From positions 5,941-69,940 of the forward strand of contig CAZMMV010000001.1 in assembly GCA_964567475.1 (NCBI GenBank): a DNA stretch of 64,000 nt, read 5' to 3'. Shown here piece after piece: positions 8,657 through 16,526 of this stretch. Each line of letters starts with the position of its first letter. Positions within the stretch are counted from its first letter, which is position 1. The notes beneath the pieces were generated by a model, which saw nothing but the letters and a program-made list of their open reading frames with translations, was not told the origin of the DNA and ran no database searches. This DNA is from CAZMMV01 sp964567475 (GTDB lineage: Bacteria; Bacillota; Clostridia; Tissierellales; Tissierellaceae). The position numbers and the translations under genes are program-made.

Positions 8657-9934
8657 TTATTTAGCTTTCTCTACTTGTCTTGGTACAGAATTTGTCATTC
8701 CTGCAAATATCTTTAGTCCTATAACTCCACCTACTGATAAAGCAAACATAAAAAACCATCCTGATAATGAAAAATTGGCTATTCCTGAATATAGTCCGCC
8801 TATATTACAACCTCCACCTATTTTAGCACCAAATCCCATCAACAATCCACCAAGTGCATAGAAAAATATATCTTTTATTTTATAATCAAAATCAAACTTA
8901 AATCTACCTGCCATTAAAAAGGCAATTGTTGATCCAAATATTATACCTATATTTCTTATAGAAGCTGCATTGTTTATTAATCCATCTTGAACACCTTTGA
9001 CGACTCCTTCAAAAGCTGGATTTGAAAAACTTATTCCAAGTTTTTGTAAACCCCAAACTCCCCAAAAGGTATATGGACCAGATGCACCCCAACTTGATCC
9101 TGTTGTTGTCATTATAAATATAAACATAGTTGCAATTAAAAAACTTCCTGTATAAAATGACCATCTTTCTACAAAAAACTTGTGATAAGTTTCATAGCTA
9201 AAAAATTTATGGTCTCCTATTTTTTCTAATGGTTTTTCAGACTCTTCATAAACTTCTAAAAGCAATGTTCCTTGTTCTCTCCTCTTGCTTTCATAGGCCC
9301 TAGTTATTGCATATATTATAATTAAACCAATCAAAGACACTACAACTGAACCTACATATCCAAAATAATCAGGCAAATATATTAATGAAGTAGATGTTCT
9401 ACCTAAAAAGCTCTCATCTAAAGTAGGAAGCATTCCATGCCCTAAAATCCCACCTAAACTAAAGAATACAACTACTATCCAAGCTCTACTAGCACCTTCA
9501 CCTGAGTCTGTTAAGCTACCTGAAGCACAGCCTCCCCCTAGCATCATACCTATTCCAAAGATTAATCCTCCAAGAATAGTTAAGATACTTGTTCCTTTAA
9601 TAAATTGGGAACCTGGTATTATACTACTAGCTTCTACAGCCTTGGAAGCTATAACTGCCCCTTTACTAGCTGCTCCATAATGTACTCCTGCAGCTCCTAT
9701 TATTGATATTGCAAATAACAATAATATTGCTTTAGTTAAACTTCCGTCTCCAGTTAAATATATCTTTTTGATTCCACCTGCAAATCCATATCTAGATCTA
9801 GTAAGAATATAGCCCAATAATAAACCAGTAATTAAAAACAATGTCAAGGTTTCATTTCTTCCTTTTAAGAATACTCCAAATACTACCATGGCAATTATTA
9901 GGCCAATACCTGCAGCAACTTGATTCTTTTTCAT
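8657..9934 (-). CDS. YeeE/YedE (TsuA-type) sulfur-compound transporter
   Basis: A 425-residue membrane protein with about a dozen hydrophobic segments and two copies of the conserved YeeE/YedE cysteine motif: GMMLGGGCASGSL in the first half and GAKIGGGCNIGGL in the second. In characterised TsuA these cysteines line the path that takes up thiosulfate. The neighbouring rhodanese-fused reductase and LysR gene make thiosulfate or another reduced sulfur compound the likely cargo. A CsoR/CstR-like operator lies about 72 bp upstream of the start. Transport of thiosulfate specifically is inferred. Confidence 0.85.
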   Translation of the reverse strand: MKKNQVAAGIGLIIAMVVFGVFLKGRNETLTLFLITGLLLGYILTRSRYGFAGGIKKIYLTGDGSLTKAILLLFAISIIGAAGVHYGAASKGAVIASKAVEASSIIPGSQFIKGTSILTILGGLIFGIGMMLGGGCASGSLTDSGEGASRAWIVVVFFSLGGILGHGMLPTLDESFLGRTSTSLIYLPDYFGYVGSVVVSLIGLIIIYAITRAYESKRREQGTLLLEVYEESEKPLEKIGDHKFFSYETYHKFFVERWSFYTGSFLIATMFIFIMTTTGSSWGASGPYTFWGVWGLQKLGISFSNPAFEGVVKGVQDGLINNAASIRNIGIIFGSTIAFLMAGRFKFDFDYKIKDIFFYALGGLLMGFGAKIGGGCNIGGLYSGIANFSLSGWFFMFALSVGGVIGLKIFAGMTNSVPRQVEKAK

Positions 9935-10005
9935 CTTTTCATCCCCTTTTCATTTTAAATGCATTGATTGTTAAATAACTAACTTCCTTAATATAATAGT
10001 ATCAC

Positions 10006-10023
10006 ATAACCCCCCAGGGGTAT
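10006..10023. promoter_or_regulatory. CsoR/CstR-like operator upstream of the TsuA-type gene
   Basis: A run of C, a one-base centre and a run of G flanked by ATA/TAT (AACCCCCCAGGGGTAT) stands out sharply in otherwise AT-rich DNA. Operators of the CsoR/CstR/FrmR family have this look, and CstR members sense persulfides. On the minus strand it lies just before a possible extended -10 (TGATACTAT), where bound protein would block the transporter promoter. No csoR/cstR-like gene is seen in the window. Confidence 0.45.
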
Positions 10024-10206
10024 AATAAGTAAGTCTTATACTCAATAAGGATAGCTTATAGATAGGCCTAATTTTCTTTTTACAATTCATAATAAATAAT
10101 AAAAAAATGTTTTTATTGCACTTATCACCTATATATACTATACTTAAACATTGTAGTCATAATATTTAATAAAAATAAAACATTTTAATATAGAAAGGAA
10201 ATGAAG

Positions 10207-11301
10207 ATGAAACTTGGAATAGTAGGCCTACCAAATGTAGGAAAAAGTACATTATTTAATGCAATAACTCAAGCAGGTGCAGAGTCTGCTAATTACCCGT
10301 TTTGTACAATAGAGCCAAATGTTGGTGTAGTATCTGTACCAGATGAAAGACTAGGGGAACTTGCAAAAGTTCATGGCTCAAAAAAGATATTACCAGCAGC
10401 AATTGAATTTTATGATATTGCTGGACTTGTAAAAGGTGCTAGCAAGGGTGAGGGCCTTGGTAATAAATTTTTAGCTCATATTCGTGAAGTAGAAGCCATA
10501 GTACATGTAGTTAGATGTTTTGAAGACCCAGATGTAGTACATGTAGACGGTACTATCGACCCTGTACGTGATATAGAAACTATTAATTTAGAATTAATTC
10601 TTTCTGATGTGGAGCTTTTAGAGAAAAGATACGAAAAAAGCAAAAGATCAGCTAAAAGTGATAAATCTCTATTAGCTGAAGTAGATCTAATTGAAAGAGC
10701 ATTGGAAGTTTTACAAAATGGAAAATCAATAAGAACTTTAGATTTAACTGATGAAGAAAATAAAATCTTTAAATCATTTAATCTACTTAGTTCTAAACCT
10801 ATCATCTATGCAGCTAATGTATCAGAAGATGATTTAACATCTAATACAAACAATAGCTATGTAGAAAAAGTTAAATCAATTGCTAATGAAGAAGACGCAG
10901 AAGTAGTAACAGTAAGTGCACAAATAGAACAAGAAATTTCTTTACTTGATCAAGATGAAAGAATCGAGTTCTTAAATGATTTAGGACTTGAAAAGTCAGG
11001 CCTTGATAAGCTCATACAAGCAAGTTATAGTTTACTTGGGCTAATGAGCTTCTTGACAGCTGGACCCATGGAAACAAGAGCCTGGACCATTAAGAAAGGC
11101 ACTCCAGCTCCTCAAGCTGCTGGGAAAATCCATTCAGATATAGAAAGAGGATTTATAAGGGCTGAAGTAGTAAACTTTGACGATTTAATGGCAAGTGATA
11201 AAAGCATGATAGTTGCTAAAGAAAAAGGTCTTGTTAGAATTGAAGGTAAAGATTATATTATGCAAGATGGAGATGTAGTCTTATTTAGATTTAATGTATA
11301 G
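10207..11301 (+). CDS. ychF: Redox-regulated ribosome-associated ATPase/GTPase YchF (OLA1 type)
   Basis: About 364 residues. It has P-loop GLPNVGKST near the N-terminus, the Obg-family switch region ANYPFCTIEPN, a G3-type motif (DIAGLVKGASKGEGLGNKFL), a coiled-coil insert and a C-terminal TGS domain (WTIKKGTPAPQAAGKIHSD). YchF/OLA1 proteins bind ATP in preference to GTP, associate with ribosomes and are linked to oxidative-stress responses. AAAGGA is only one base from the ATG at 10201 but seven from the ATG at 10207, so the latter is preferred. It is monocistronic with a strong terminator. Confidence 0.93.
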   Translation: MKLGIVGLPNVGKSTLFNAITQAGAESANYPFCTIEPNVGVVSVPDERLGELAKVHGSKKILPAAIEFYDIAGLVKGASKGEGLGNKFLAHIREVEAIVHVVRCFEDPDVVHVDGTIDPVRDIETINLELILSDVELLEKRYEKSKRSAKSDKSLLAEVDLIERALEVLQNGKSIRTLDLTDEENKIFKSFNLLSSKPIIYAANVSEDDLTSNTNNSYVEKVKSIANEEDAEVVTVSAQIEQEISLLDQDERIEFLNDLGLEKSGLDKLIQASYSLLGLMSFLTAGPMETRAWTIKKGTPAPQAAGKIHSDIERGFIRAEVVNFDDLMASDKSMIVAKEKGLVRIEGKDYIMQDGDVVLFRFNV

Positions 11302-11310
11302 ATAATAAAA

Positions 11311-11342
11311 ATCAGGAGTCGGTTTATAAACCGACTCCTGAT
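11311..11342. terminator. Strong bidirectional terminator between ychF and encapsulin
   Basis: A 32-bp perfect palindrome (half-site ATCAGGAGTCGGTTTA) with A runs before and T runs after it lies between the two convergent stop codons. Confidence 0.85.
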
Positions 11343-11353
11343 TTTTTTATTTC

Positions 11354-12142
11354 CTATTTTATATTGAACTTAACTATTATCCCTGGATCAAGTACTCTAA
11401 AAGTAAAAGATTCAGATATAAAAAATCTTACTTTTTTAATATCATGGGCCTGATAGCCTATTGAATAATCTCTACCTACAGTAAGTTCTAAATCATCATG
11501 ATTATATGGTAATAAATAAGCTCCATTAACTACATGACTCAATAAAATTTCTCCACCTATTAATTTCTTTATTTTTTCATCAAATGGATATCCAGTATCT
11601 ACTGATAATATTCTCTTATAAGCTTCCTTATTTACCACTAAAGTATAAGGTCCTTCTGCATAAGCTTCTTTTAACCTAATTACAGCCTCTGTTATGGACT
11701 CCATTATTTCTTTCGCTCCACTTCCTAGTGATATGACTTGCCCTTGTCTAGATCCTTCTATACCTTTTATACTGGCATTCTCTAGTCCATTATAAATAGC
11801 ATTGTCTTCAAATAAGGCAACTTCCTTTACAGCCTCTTCTAAAGGTCCATAATCTACATTTTTTGAACCTCTAGCAATATTATCTAGTTCCCATCTATCT
11901 ATTTCAAATTCTCTTCTTATTTCTGTTAAAGGTAAAACTTCATAATTGCTATATAAAACATTACCTTCTTCTTCTACATGAGATAATCTACCTTCTGTAA
12001 TTACATTATAATCTAATCCCTTTGGTCCATTTACTTTAACTACTTTTCTAGCAGTTAAATAAGATTTTAATACTTCTCCAGCTCTCTCATCTATTTCTTC
12101 CCAAACTTTATCTGATATAGGTGCTAAATCTCTATATATCAT
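11354..12142 (-). CDS. Family 1 encapsulin shell protein
   Basis: A 262-residue HK97-fold nanocompartment protein. Recognisable family blocks are the N-terminal RDLAPISDKVWEEIDERA, LTARKVVKVNGPKGL, REFEIDRWELDNIARG and the C-terminal FFISESFTFRVLDPGIIV. Sixty or more copies assemble into a protein shell in the cytoplasm. The gene directly follows its cargo, an encapsulated ferritin (15-bp spacing), so the particle is probably an iron store that oxidises Fe(II) inside the shell and protects this anaerobe from iron and oxygen stress. Function is inferred from the well-known encapsulin/EncFtn pairing. Confidence 0.95.
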   Translation of the reverse strand: MIYRDLAPISDKVWEEIDERAGEVLKSYLTARKVVKVNGPKGLDYNVITEGRLSHVEEEGNVLYSNYEVLPLTEIRREFEIDRWELDNIARGSKNVDYGPLEEAVKEVALFEDNAIYNGLENASIKGIEGSRQGQVISLGSGAKEIMESITEAVIRLKEAYAEGPYTLVVNKEAYKRILSVDTGYPFDEKIKKLIGGEILLSHVVNGAYLLPYNHDDLELTVGRDYSIGYQAHDIKKVRFFISESFTFRVLDPGIIVKFNIK

Positions 12143-12157
12143 TTATACATCTCTCCT

Positions 12158-12505
12158 TTATTTTAAATCTCCAATATTTAATCCTTTACTGGATTCTTCT
12201 GTTTCTCCGGCCATTGCTTCTTCCTCTAACTCAGTTATATTGCCTTCTTTAAATAAATAGGTTCTAAGTTCTTCATCCCACGCTCCCATATTTCTCCTTA
12301 ACCATTCTAAAGTCATAGCAGCATGTTCTATTTCTTCATCTCTATTATGTGCCATTATAGCTTTAAGTTCATCATCGTTTGAAGCTACAACTCTTTGATT
12401 ATACCAATCAACTGCTTCAACTTCCTCTTTTAAACTATTTAAAGCCCTTACGATGTCTTGTGATTTTTCATCTAACTTTTCTACTGGTTCATGATATTGT
12501 GACAT
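12158..12505 (-). CDS. Encapsulated ferritin-like protein (EncFtn cargo)
   Basis: A 115-residue two-helix ferritin-like protein. Ferroxidase-site residues match EncFtn: E27, E28 and E30 in LKEEVEAVDWYNQRV, W34/Y35 of the entry site, and E57, E58 and H61 in RDEEIEHAAM. The C-terminus ends in GLNIGDLK, a typical encapsulin cargo-loading peptide joined by a flexible acidic linker. EncFtn subunits form decamers that oxidise Fe(II) and pass it to the shell interior. The start at 12505 is chosen because GGGAGGAATAGAA precedes it; an upstream in-frame ATG at 12520 overlaps that ribosome site. Confidence 0.93.
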   Translation of the reverse strand: MSQYHEPVEKLDEKSQDIVRALNSLKEEVEAVDWYNQRVVASNDDELKAIMAHNRDEEIEHAAMTLEWLRRNMGAWDEELRTYLFKEGNITELEEEAMAGETEESSKGLNIGDLK

Positions 12506-12645
12506 TTCTATTCCTCCCATTATTTAATATATCTCTGTTATATGAATTTTACCCTTTTCTTTTTTAATTAAACAAAGCTAAACACATTGTAGCTCTAATA
12601 ATATCCAAACTTAGTATTTATTCTTTGAAGTATAAAATGCTTTCA

Positions 12646-13254
12646 TCATTGATTTTCTCTTATTCCCTCTATTAGTTGATTCATTTGCGGGTATTGAAGC
12701 ATACCAGGAACTCCACCTAATAAGATTCCTTCTTTATCTATAAAGTAAGAAGTGGGAAATGCACTTACTAAATAATCCATGGCAATATCTCCTTTAGTAT
12801 CTAGAAGTACTTCAAAGTCATAGCCGCCATTTTCTATATAATCTTTTACTTTATCTCTTCTTTCTCTCACATTTACTGCTAATATAACTAAATCTTCATT
12901 TTCCTCTTGTAACTTGTTCATATCTGGCATTTCTTCTACGCAAAATTTACAAGTAGTAGCCCAGAAATTCAACATAACTATCTTACCCCTATATTCTTCC
13001 AAAGATACTTCTTCCCCATCTAAATTTTCAAGGGTAAAATTGGGTGCCAATTTTCCAACTTCTATACTATATGAATTTTCTACTATAGGACCTTGGGTGG
13101 ACTCTTCTCCCCCTTCTTCTTCTGCATTGTTTTCAATAACTGTATTTTCATCTTCATTTAATTTATCCTCTTCCTCTTTATTACTACATCCTCCTAGCAT
13201 TAAGCTACTAGCAAAAGCTAAGCATAGCATTACAATTATCAATCTTTTTTTCAT
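12646..13254 (-). CDS. Thioredoxin-like TlpA/ResA-family lipoprotein
   Basis: About 202 residues with a lipoprotein signal ending in LMLGGC, then an acidic Glu-rich linker, then a thioredoxin fold of the AhpC/TlpA type (APNFTLENLDGEEVSLEEYRGKIVMLNFWATTC) with active site CKFC and a cis-proline region (AFPTSYFIDKEG). It is anchored outside the membrane and should reduce disulfides there. The CcdA-like gene just upstream would feed it electrons from cytoplasmic thioredoxin. A longer frame starts at 13281 inside ccdA, but the ATG at 13254 follows AGGAGGGAGAAA and begins the signal peptide. Confidence 0.9.
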   Translation of the reverse strand: MKKRLIIVMLCLAFASSLMLGGCSNKEEEDKLNEDENTVIENNAEEEGGEESTQGPIVENSYSIEVGKLAPNFTLENLDGEEVSLEEYRGKIVMLNFWATTCKFCVEEMPDMNKLQEENEDLVILAVNVRERRDKVKDYIENGGYDFEVLLDTKGDIAMDYLVSAFPTSYFIDKEGILLGGVPGMLQYPQMNQLIEGIRENQ

Positions 13255-13267
13255 TTTCTCCCTCCTA

Positions 13268-13963
13268 TTATAGTAAGCCACTTATATACCTCATCTTATC
13301 GAAAAATACTAATAGTCCAAAGATTATCATCAGCCATCCACCAATTGTTGGAACATATTTCATAAACCTTTCTCCTTTATTCATTAGTTTAGTAAATATA
13401 CCTATAAATAATGCTGTCAATATAAAAGGTATTGCCATTCCTATTGAATAAATTAACAACAAAAAACTTCCTTTTAAAACTGTATCTGAATTACCTGCAA
13501 AAACTAATATAGATGCTAATACAGGTCCAAAACACGGAGTCCAACCCGCTGCAAAAGCCATTCCCATCAAAGTAGAACTAAAGGAATTAGTAATTTTTTT
13601 TGGTGCTTTCATCTTTTTTTCTATATTTAAAAAATTAAGTTTTAAAATACCTGCCATATTTAATCCAAAAAATATAATCAATACTCCACTAATTTTTGAA
13701 AAAACTCCTTTATTTCTTATAAAAATTCTACCAATTAAACTTGCTGATGTTCCCATTATCATAAATACAATTGTAAATCCTAAAACAAAAGCAAATGTCC
13801 TTTTTAAAGCTAGTACTCTTCTTTCTTCAAGTTCACTCTCCATACTAACTCCTGTTATATACATTATATATACAGGAATCATAGGTAATATACATGGTGA
13901 AAAAAAAGATAAAAACCCAAATCCAAAAGCCATGGGAAGAGAAACATCAAATAATTCTAGCAT
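13268..13963 (-). CDS. ccdA: CcdA/DsbD-type transmembrane thiol electron carrier
   Basis: A 231-residue membrane protein with about six segments and the two family cysteines in FFSPCILPMIPVY and GWTPCFGPVLASI. CcdA proteins shuttle reducing equivalents from cytoplasmic thioredoxin across the membrane to extracytoplasmic thiol-redox proteins. The TlpA/ResA-like lipoprotein gene lies 13 bp downstream, forming a two-gene operon. No cytochrome c genes are nearby, so the targets may be other exported cysteine proteins or, as in Bacillus, spore-related thiol reduction. Confidence 0.9.
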   Translation of the reverse strand: MLELFDVSLPMAFGFGFLSFFSPCILPMIPVYIMYITGVSMESELEERRVLALKRTFAFVLGFTIVFMIMGTSASLIGRIFIRNKGVFSKISGVLIIFFGLNMAGILKLNFLNIEKKMKAPKKITNSFSSTLMGMAFAAGWTPCFGPVLASILVFAGNSDTVLKGSFLLLIYSIGMAIPFILTALFIGIFTKLMNKGERFMKYVPTIGGWLMIIFGLLVFFDKMRYISGLL

Positions 13964-14265
13964 TTTATAACCCCCTATCTCTAATAAAGTAAATCTCTAT
14001 TATTTTAATTTATACTTATATTACCACATAATTCCGAAAAAATTGTAAATATCACAAGTTTATAATTTTTTTAAAGCTGATTAAATTTAAATATTAAAAT
14101 TACTATATCACTTTTAAGTCAATAAATTAATATAATAAATAAGTTTAATACTATTATAAGTATAAAATAGGCCAGATACTTAAGTATCTGGCCCATTATC
14201 TATAAAAACAAGGATTTATTTAAATAAAACTTAAATCAAATCTCAAAATTAATCATCTATAATTA
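13964..14265. other. 302-bp intergenic region with one terminator
   Basis: No open frame with a ribosome site was found. The part near ccdA should hold the ccdA promoter. The only clear structure is the palindrome at 14170-14193. Confidence 0.5.
14170..14193. terminator. Terminator of the first SPOCS gene
   Basis: A perfect 24-bp palindrome (half-site GGCCAGATACTT) about 73 bp beyond the SPOCS stop codon, followed on the minus strand by a short T-rich tail. Confidence 0.65.
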
Positions 14266-15069
14266 TTATGTTATATCATTTGAAGGTACAACAACTGCTT
14301 GTTCTTGTAACAATTTCAACCTAAGTTGTATAACCATTTTTTCTTCAATTTCTGTGAAAAGTCCTTCTTCAAATGGAAGATTAGTATTATCTGGTCTTGC
14401 ACGATTTATATATTCGTCAAATTCAATAATTCTACTAGCAATTAGTTCACAGAATGGTAGCTTATTGAAATATTCCTCAGTTGTTTGATTAAACTCTGAG
14501 AAATCTGATGACATTAACTTATCTTTTTCAGCAAAGTTTTCTCTTGGTAAATCTTGTTCTTTAAGATATTCAAATTCATTTCTAATAGCGTTATTTATTG
14601 GCGCTGGTTCTCTAAAGAAATTAACAGGTGTTGTAAATTCAAATGGAACATCTACAGTACAGTGGTGAATTTCTCCACATACACCATCAAGATTTGAACA
14701 GCTTTCTGTAGAATAATCAATATTCTTACGAACAAATCCTTTAACAAATAACATATTAGTAGGCTGTAAAAGCATACATTGAGTTATCTTTAACTTTTTC
14801 TTAATATCTTTAATTTCAAGAGCCGGTTCTGGTAAATCAATTGTTGCACTAACAAAAAACCTAACCGCTAATTCAGCTAATGTTACAGGAAGTGTTGCTA
14901 CTACTCCGTCTGTAACTCCAGTTGGTGTTATTGGTTCATTTATACGATCACCTAAATTTCTACTATCAATATCTACACAATTCTCTTGTAAAGGGTCTAC
15001 TGGGCATAGATTTTGAGATACTTGAACATCACTAACCTCAGTATTTTTAACCTGTTTACTCATATTCAT
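14266..15069 (-). CDS. SPOCS-domain (DUF3794) protein, paralogue 1
   Basis: A 267-residue protein with a central SPOCS/DUF3794 domain: VTDGVVATLPVTLAELAVRFFVSATIDLP, EIKDIKKKL, LLQPTNMLFVKGFV and VPFEFTTPV. The domain is best known from SipL, which recruits the SpoIVA coat base in clostridial spores, but here there is no LysM domain. It is clearly paralogous to the next gene. No signal peptide, so it is probably a mother-cell protein or binds the spore surface. A sigma-K-like promoter precedes it. The spore role is inferred; the domain call is firm. Confidence 0.8.
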   Translation of the reverse strand: MNMSKQVKNTEVSDVQVSQNLCPVDPLQENCVDIDSRNLGDRINEPITPTGVTDGVVATLPVTLAELAVRFFVSATIDLPEPALEIKDIKKKLKITQCMLLQPTNMLFVKGFVRKNIDYSTESCSNLDGVCGEIHHCTVDVPFEFTTPVNFFREPAPINNAIRNEFEYLKEQDLPRENFAEKDKLMSSDFSEFNQTTEEYFNKLPFCELIASRIIEFDEYINRARPDNTNLPFEEGLFTEIEEKMVIQLRLKLLQEQAVVVPSNDIT

Positions 15070-15123
15070 TTCCTCCTTTTAGGATGTTTTTGTTATCAGA
15101 CCTTTAATATCTTGTCCTACTTA

Positions 15124-15151
15124 TAAGATATGCACCTTGTCCAAATTGTGT
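15124..15151 (-). promoter_or_regulatory. Possible sigma-K promoter of SPOCS paralogue 1
   Basis: On the minus strand CATATCTTA (15124-15132) matches the sigma-K -10 consensus CATAnnnTA, with AC 17 bp upstream (15150-15151). It lies about 55 bp before the start codon. Mother-cell expression would fit a coat-associated protein. The -35 element is only two bases, so chance matches are easy. Confidence 0.35.
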
Positions 15152-15178
15152 TACAATAGCCTACTATTTATATTTACA

Positions 15179-16311
15179 TCAGATTTCATTAACACCCTTG
15201 CTAGCTGGAAGGATTACAATTGGTTGATTTTGTAAAATCTCTATTCTAAGCTCTATAACCATACTTTCTTGAATTTGAATAGGATTTTCTTTGGAATCTT
15301 TAACTTTTATATATTCATCAAATTCAATAATTTTACTTGAAAGTAGTTTACAATAAGGCCTTTCATTATAAAACTGCTGATTTATTTGATTAAATCCAGA
15401 TGATTCTCTAGATATTATTTCACAATCTTCACTGGAGCTACTTTGACTTGATTTTGATTTATTGTATTGCAATATTTCCCTAGTATTTGTAGCAATATCT
15501 AATGGTTCTGTAAAGAAAGTAATTGGTGTACTGCACTCAAAGGGAATATCTATTGCATAATGATCCTTTCTTCCACATATAGCTTTAGAATTAGAATGAT
15601 TTATTGTAGAATATTCTATACTCTTATTTATAAATCCTTTGAGATATAAAATATTGGTAGGTTGTAAAAGAGTAGATCCTGTTAATCTTAGTTTCTTTTT
15701 TATATCTTTAATTTCAAAAGCCGACTTTGGTAAATCAATAGTTGAAGTAACATTCAATGGAACTACTAATTGAGCTAATACCACAGGTACTTTTGCTATA
15801 ACACCATCTGTAATCCCAGTGGGTATTTCAGGAGTATTGGGACAAATATCTAGGGTTTGACTCTTAACCACAGTGAAAGGTGAAGAATCTATCAAAATAT
15901 CTTCATCTCTATCNNNNNNNNNNNNNNNNNNNNNNNNNNNNNNNNNNNNNNNNNNNNNNNNNNNNNNNNNNNNNNNNNNNNNNNNNNNNNNNNNNNNNNN
16001 NNNNNNNNNNNNNGACTCTTAACCACAGTGAAAGGTGAAGAATCTATCAAAATATCTTCATCTCTATCATCAAGGTATTCCATATTAACTTTAGTATTAT
16101 TATTTTTATCAGCAATATCTCCTTTTTTATTATTATCAGAAATTTCTAGATCCTCTTTTTCTAGGTCTTCTTTATAAGGAATGTCAATAGTCTCTTCAAC
16201 TATCTCTTCAGCAGCTACTTCTGAATTATCATTAGAAGATATTATATCATCATATTCCCCATTATAAAAAAACTGTATAGAGCTGATATTAGTAAATCCC
16301 ATATATTTCAT
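15179..16311 (-). CDS. SPOCS-domain (DUF3794) protein, paralogue 2, split by assembly gap
   Basis: The start (ATG at 16311 behind AAAGGAGGATAATTATTAA) and the stop (15179) belong to one gene interrupted by a 100-N gap with a duplicated 55-bp flank. Deleting gap plus one repeat copy (155 bp) leaves 978 bp, an exact 325-codon frame. The product has an acidic, low-complexity N-terminal third (EEIVEETIDIP, DLEKEDLEIS) and then the same SPOCS core as its neighbour (ITDGVIAKVPVVLAQL, EIKDIKKKLRL, LLQPTNILYLKGFI). The acidic extension is absent in paralogue 1. It is probably a sporulation structural protein; the partner is unknown. Confidence 0.78.
15859..16068. other. Assembly gap inside SPOCS gene: 100 Ns between 55-bp repeats
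   Basis: Bases 15859-15913 and 16014-16068 are identical and flank Ns at 15914-16013. The encoded peptide IDSSPFTVVKS appears on both sides of the gap. The overlap length equals that of the first gap, 55 bp, so both joints probably come from the same assembly step and no sequence is missing. Confidence 0.88.
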
Positions 16312-16451
16312 TTAATAATTATCCTCCTTTCGGATTGATTAACTTGTACTTTTATAAGTATATTATCCCTGGTATATAATATTCTAACTAGCTAATTAAG
16401 TGATGATATTCTTATTCTATAACAATAGATATTTGAAAATTATTTATCCAT

Positions 16452-16485
16452 AAAAAAAGCATATCTAAAAATTAGATATGCTTTT
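16452..16485. terminator. Terminator downstream of dsdA
   Basis: A hairpin with a 10-bp stem (GCATATCTAA / TTAGATATGC), bounded by A and T runs, lies about 40 bp beyond the dsdA stop codon. Confidence 0.75.
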
Positions 16486-16526
16486 TATGATTTTAAATTT
16501 AATTTTAAATTATTTTCCTCCAAGAA

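Noticed and set aside
15179..15895. A separate 238-residue SPOCS gene starting at 15895
   Set aside because: Its start lies inside the duplicated 55-bp flank of the N gap; collapsing the gap makes it the 3' part of the gene starting at 16311.
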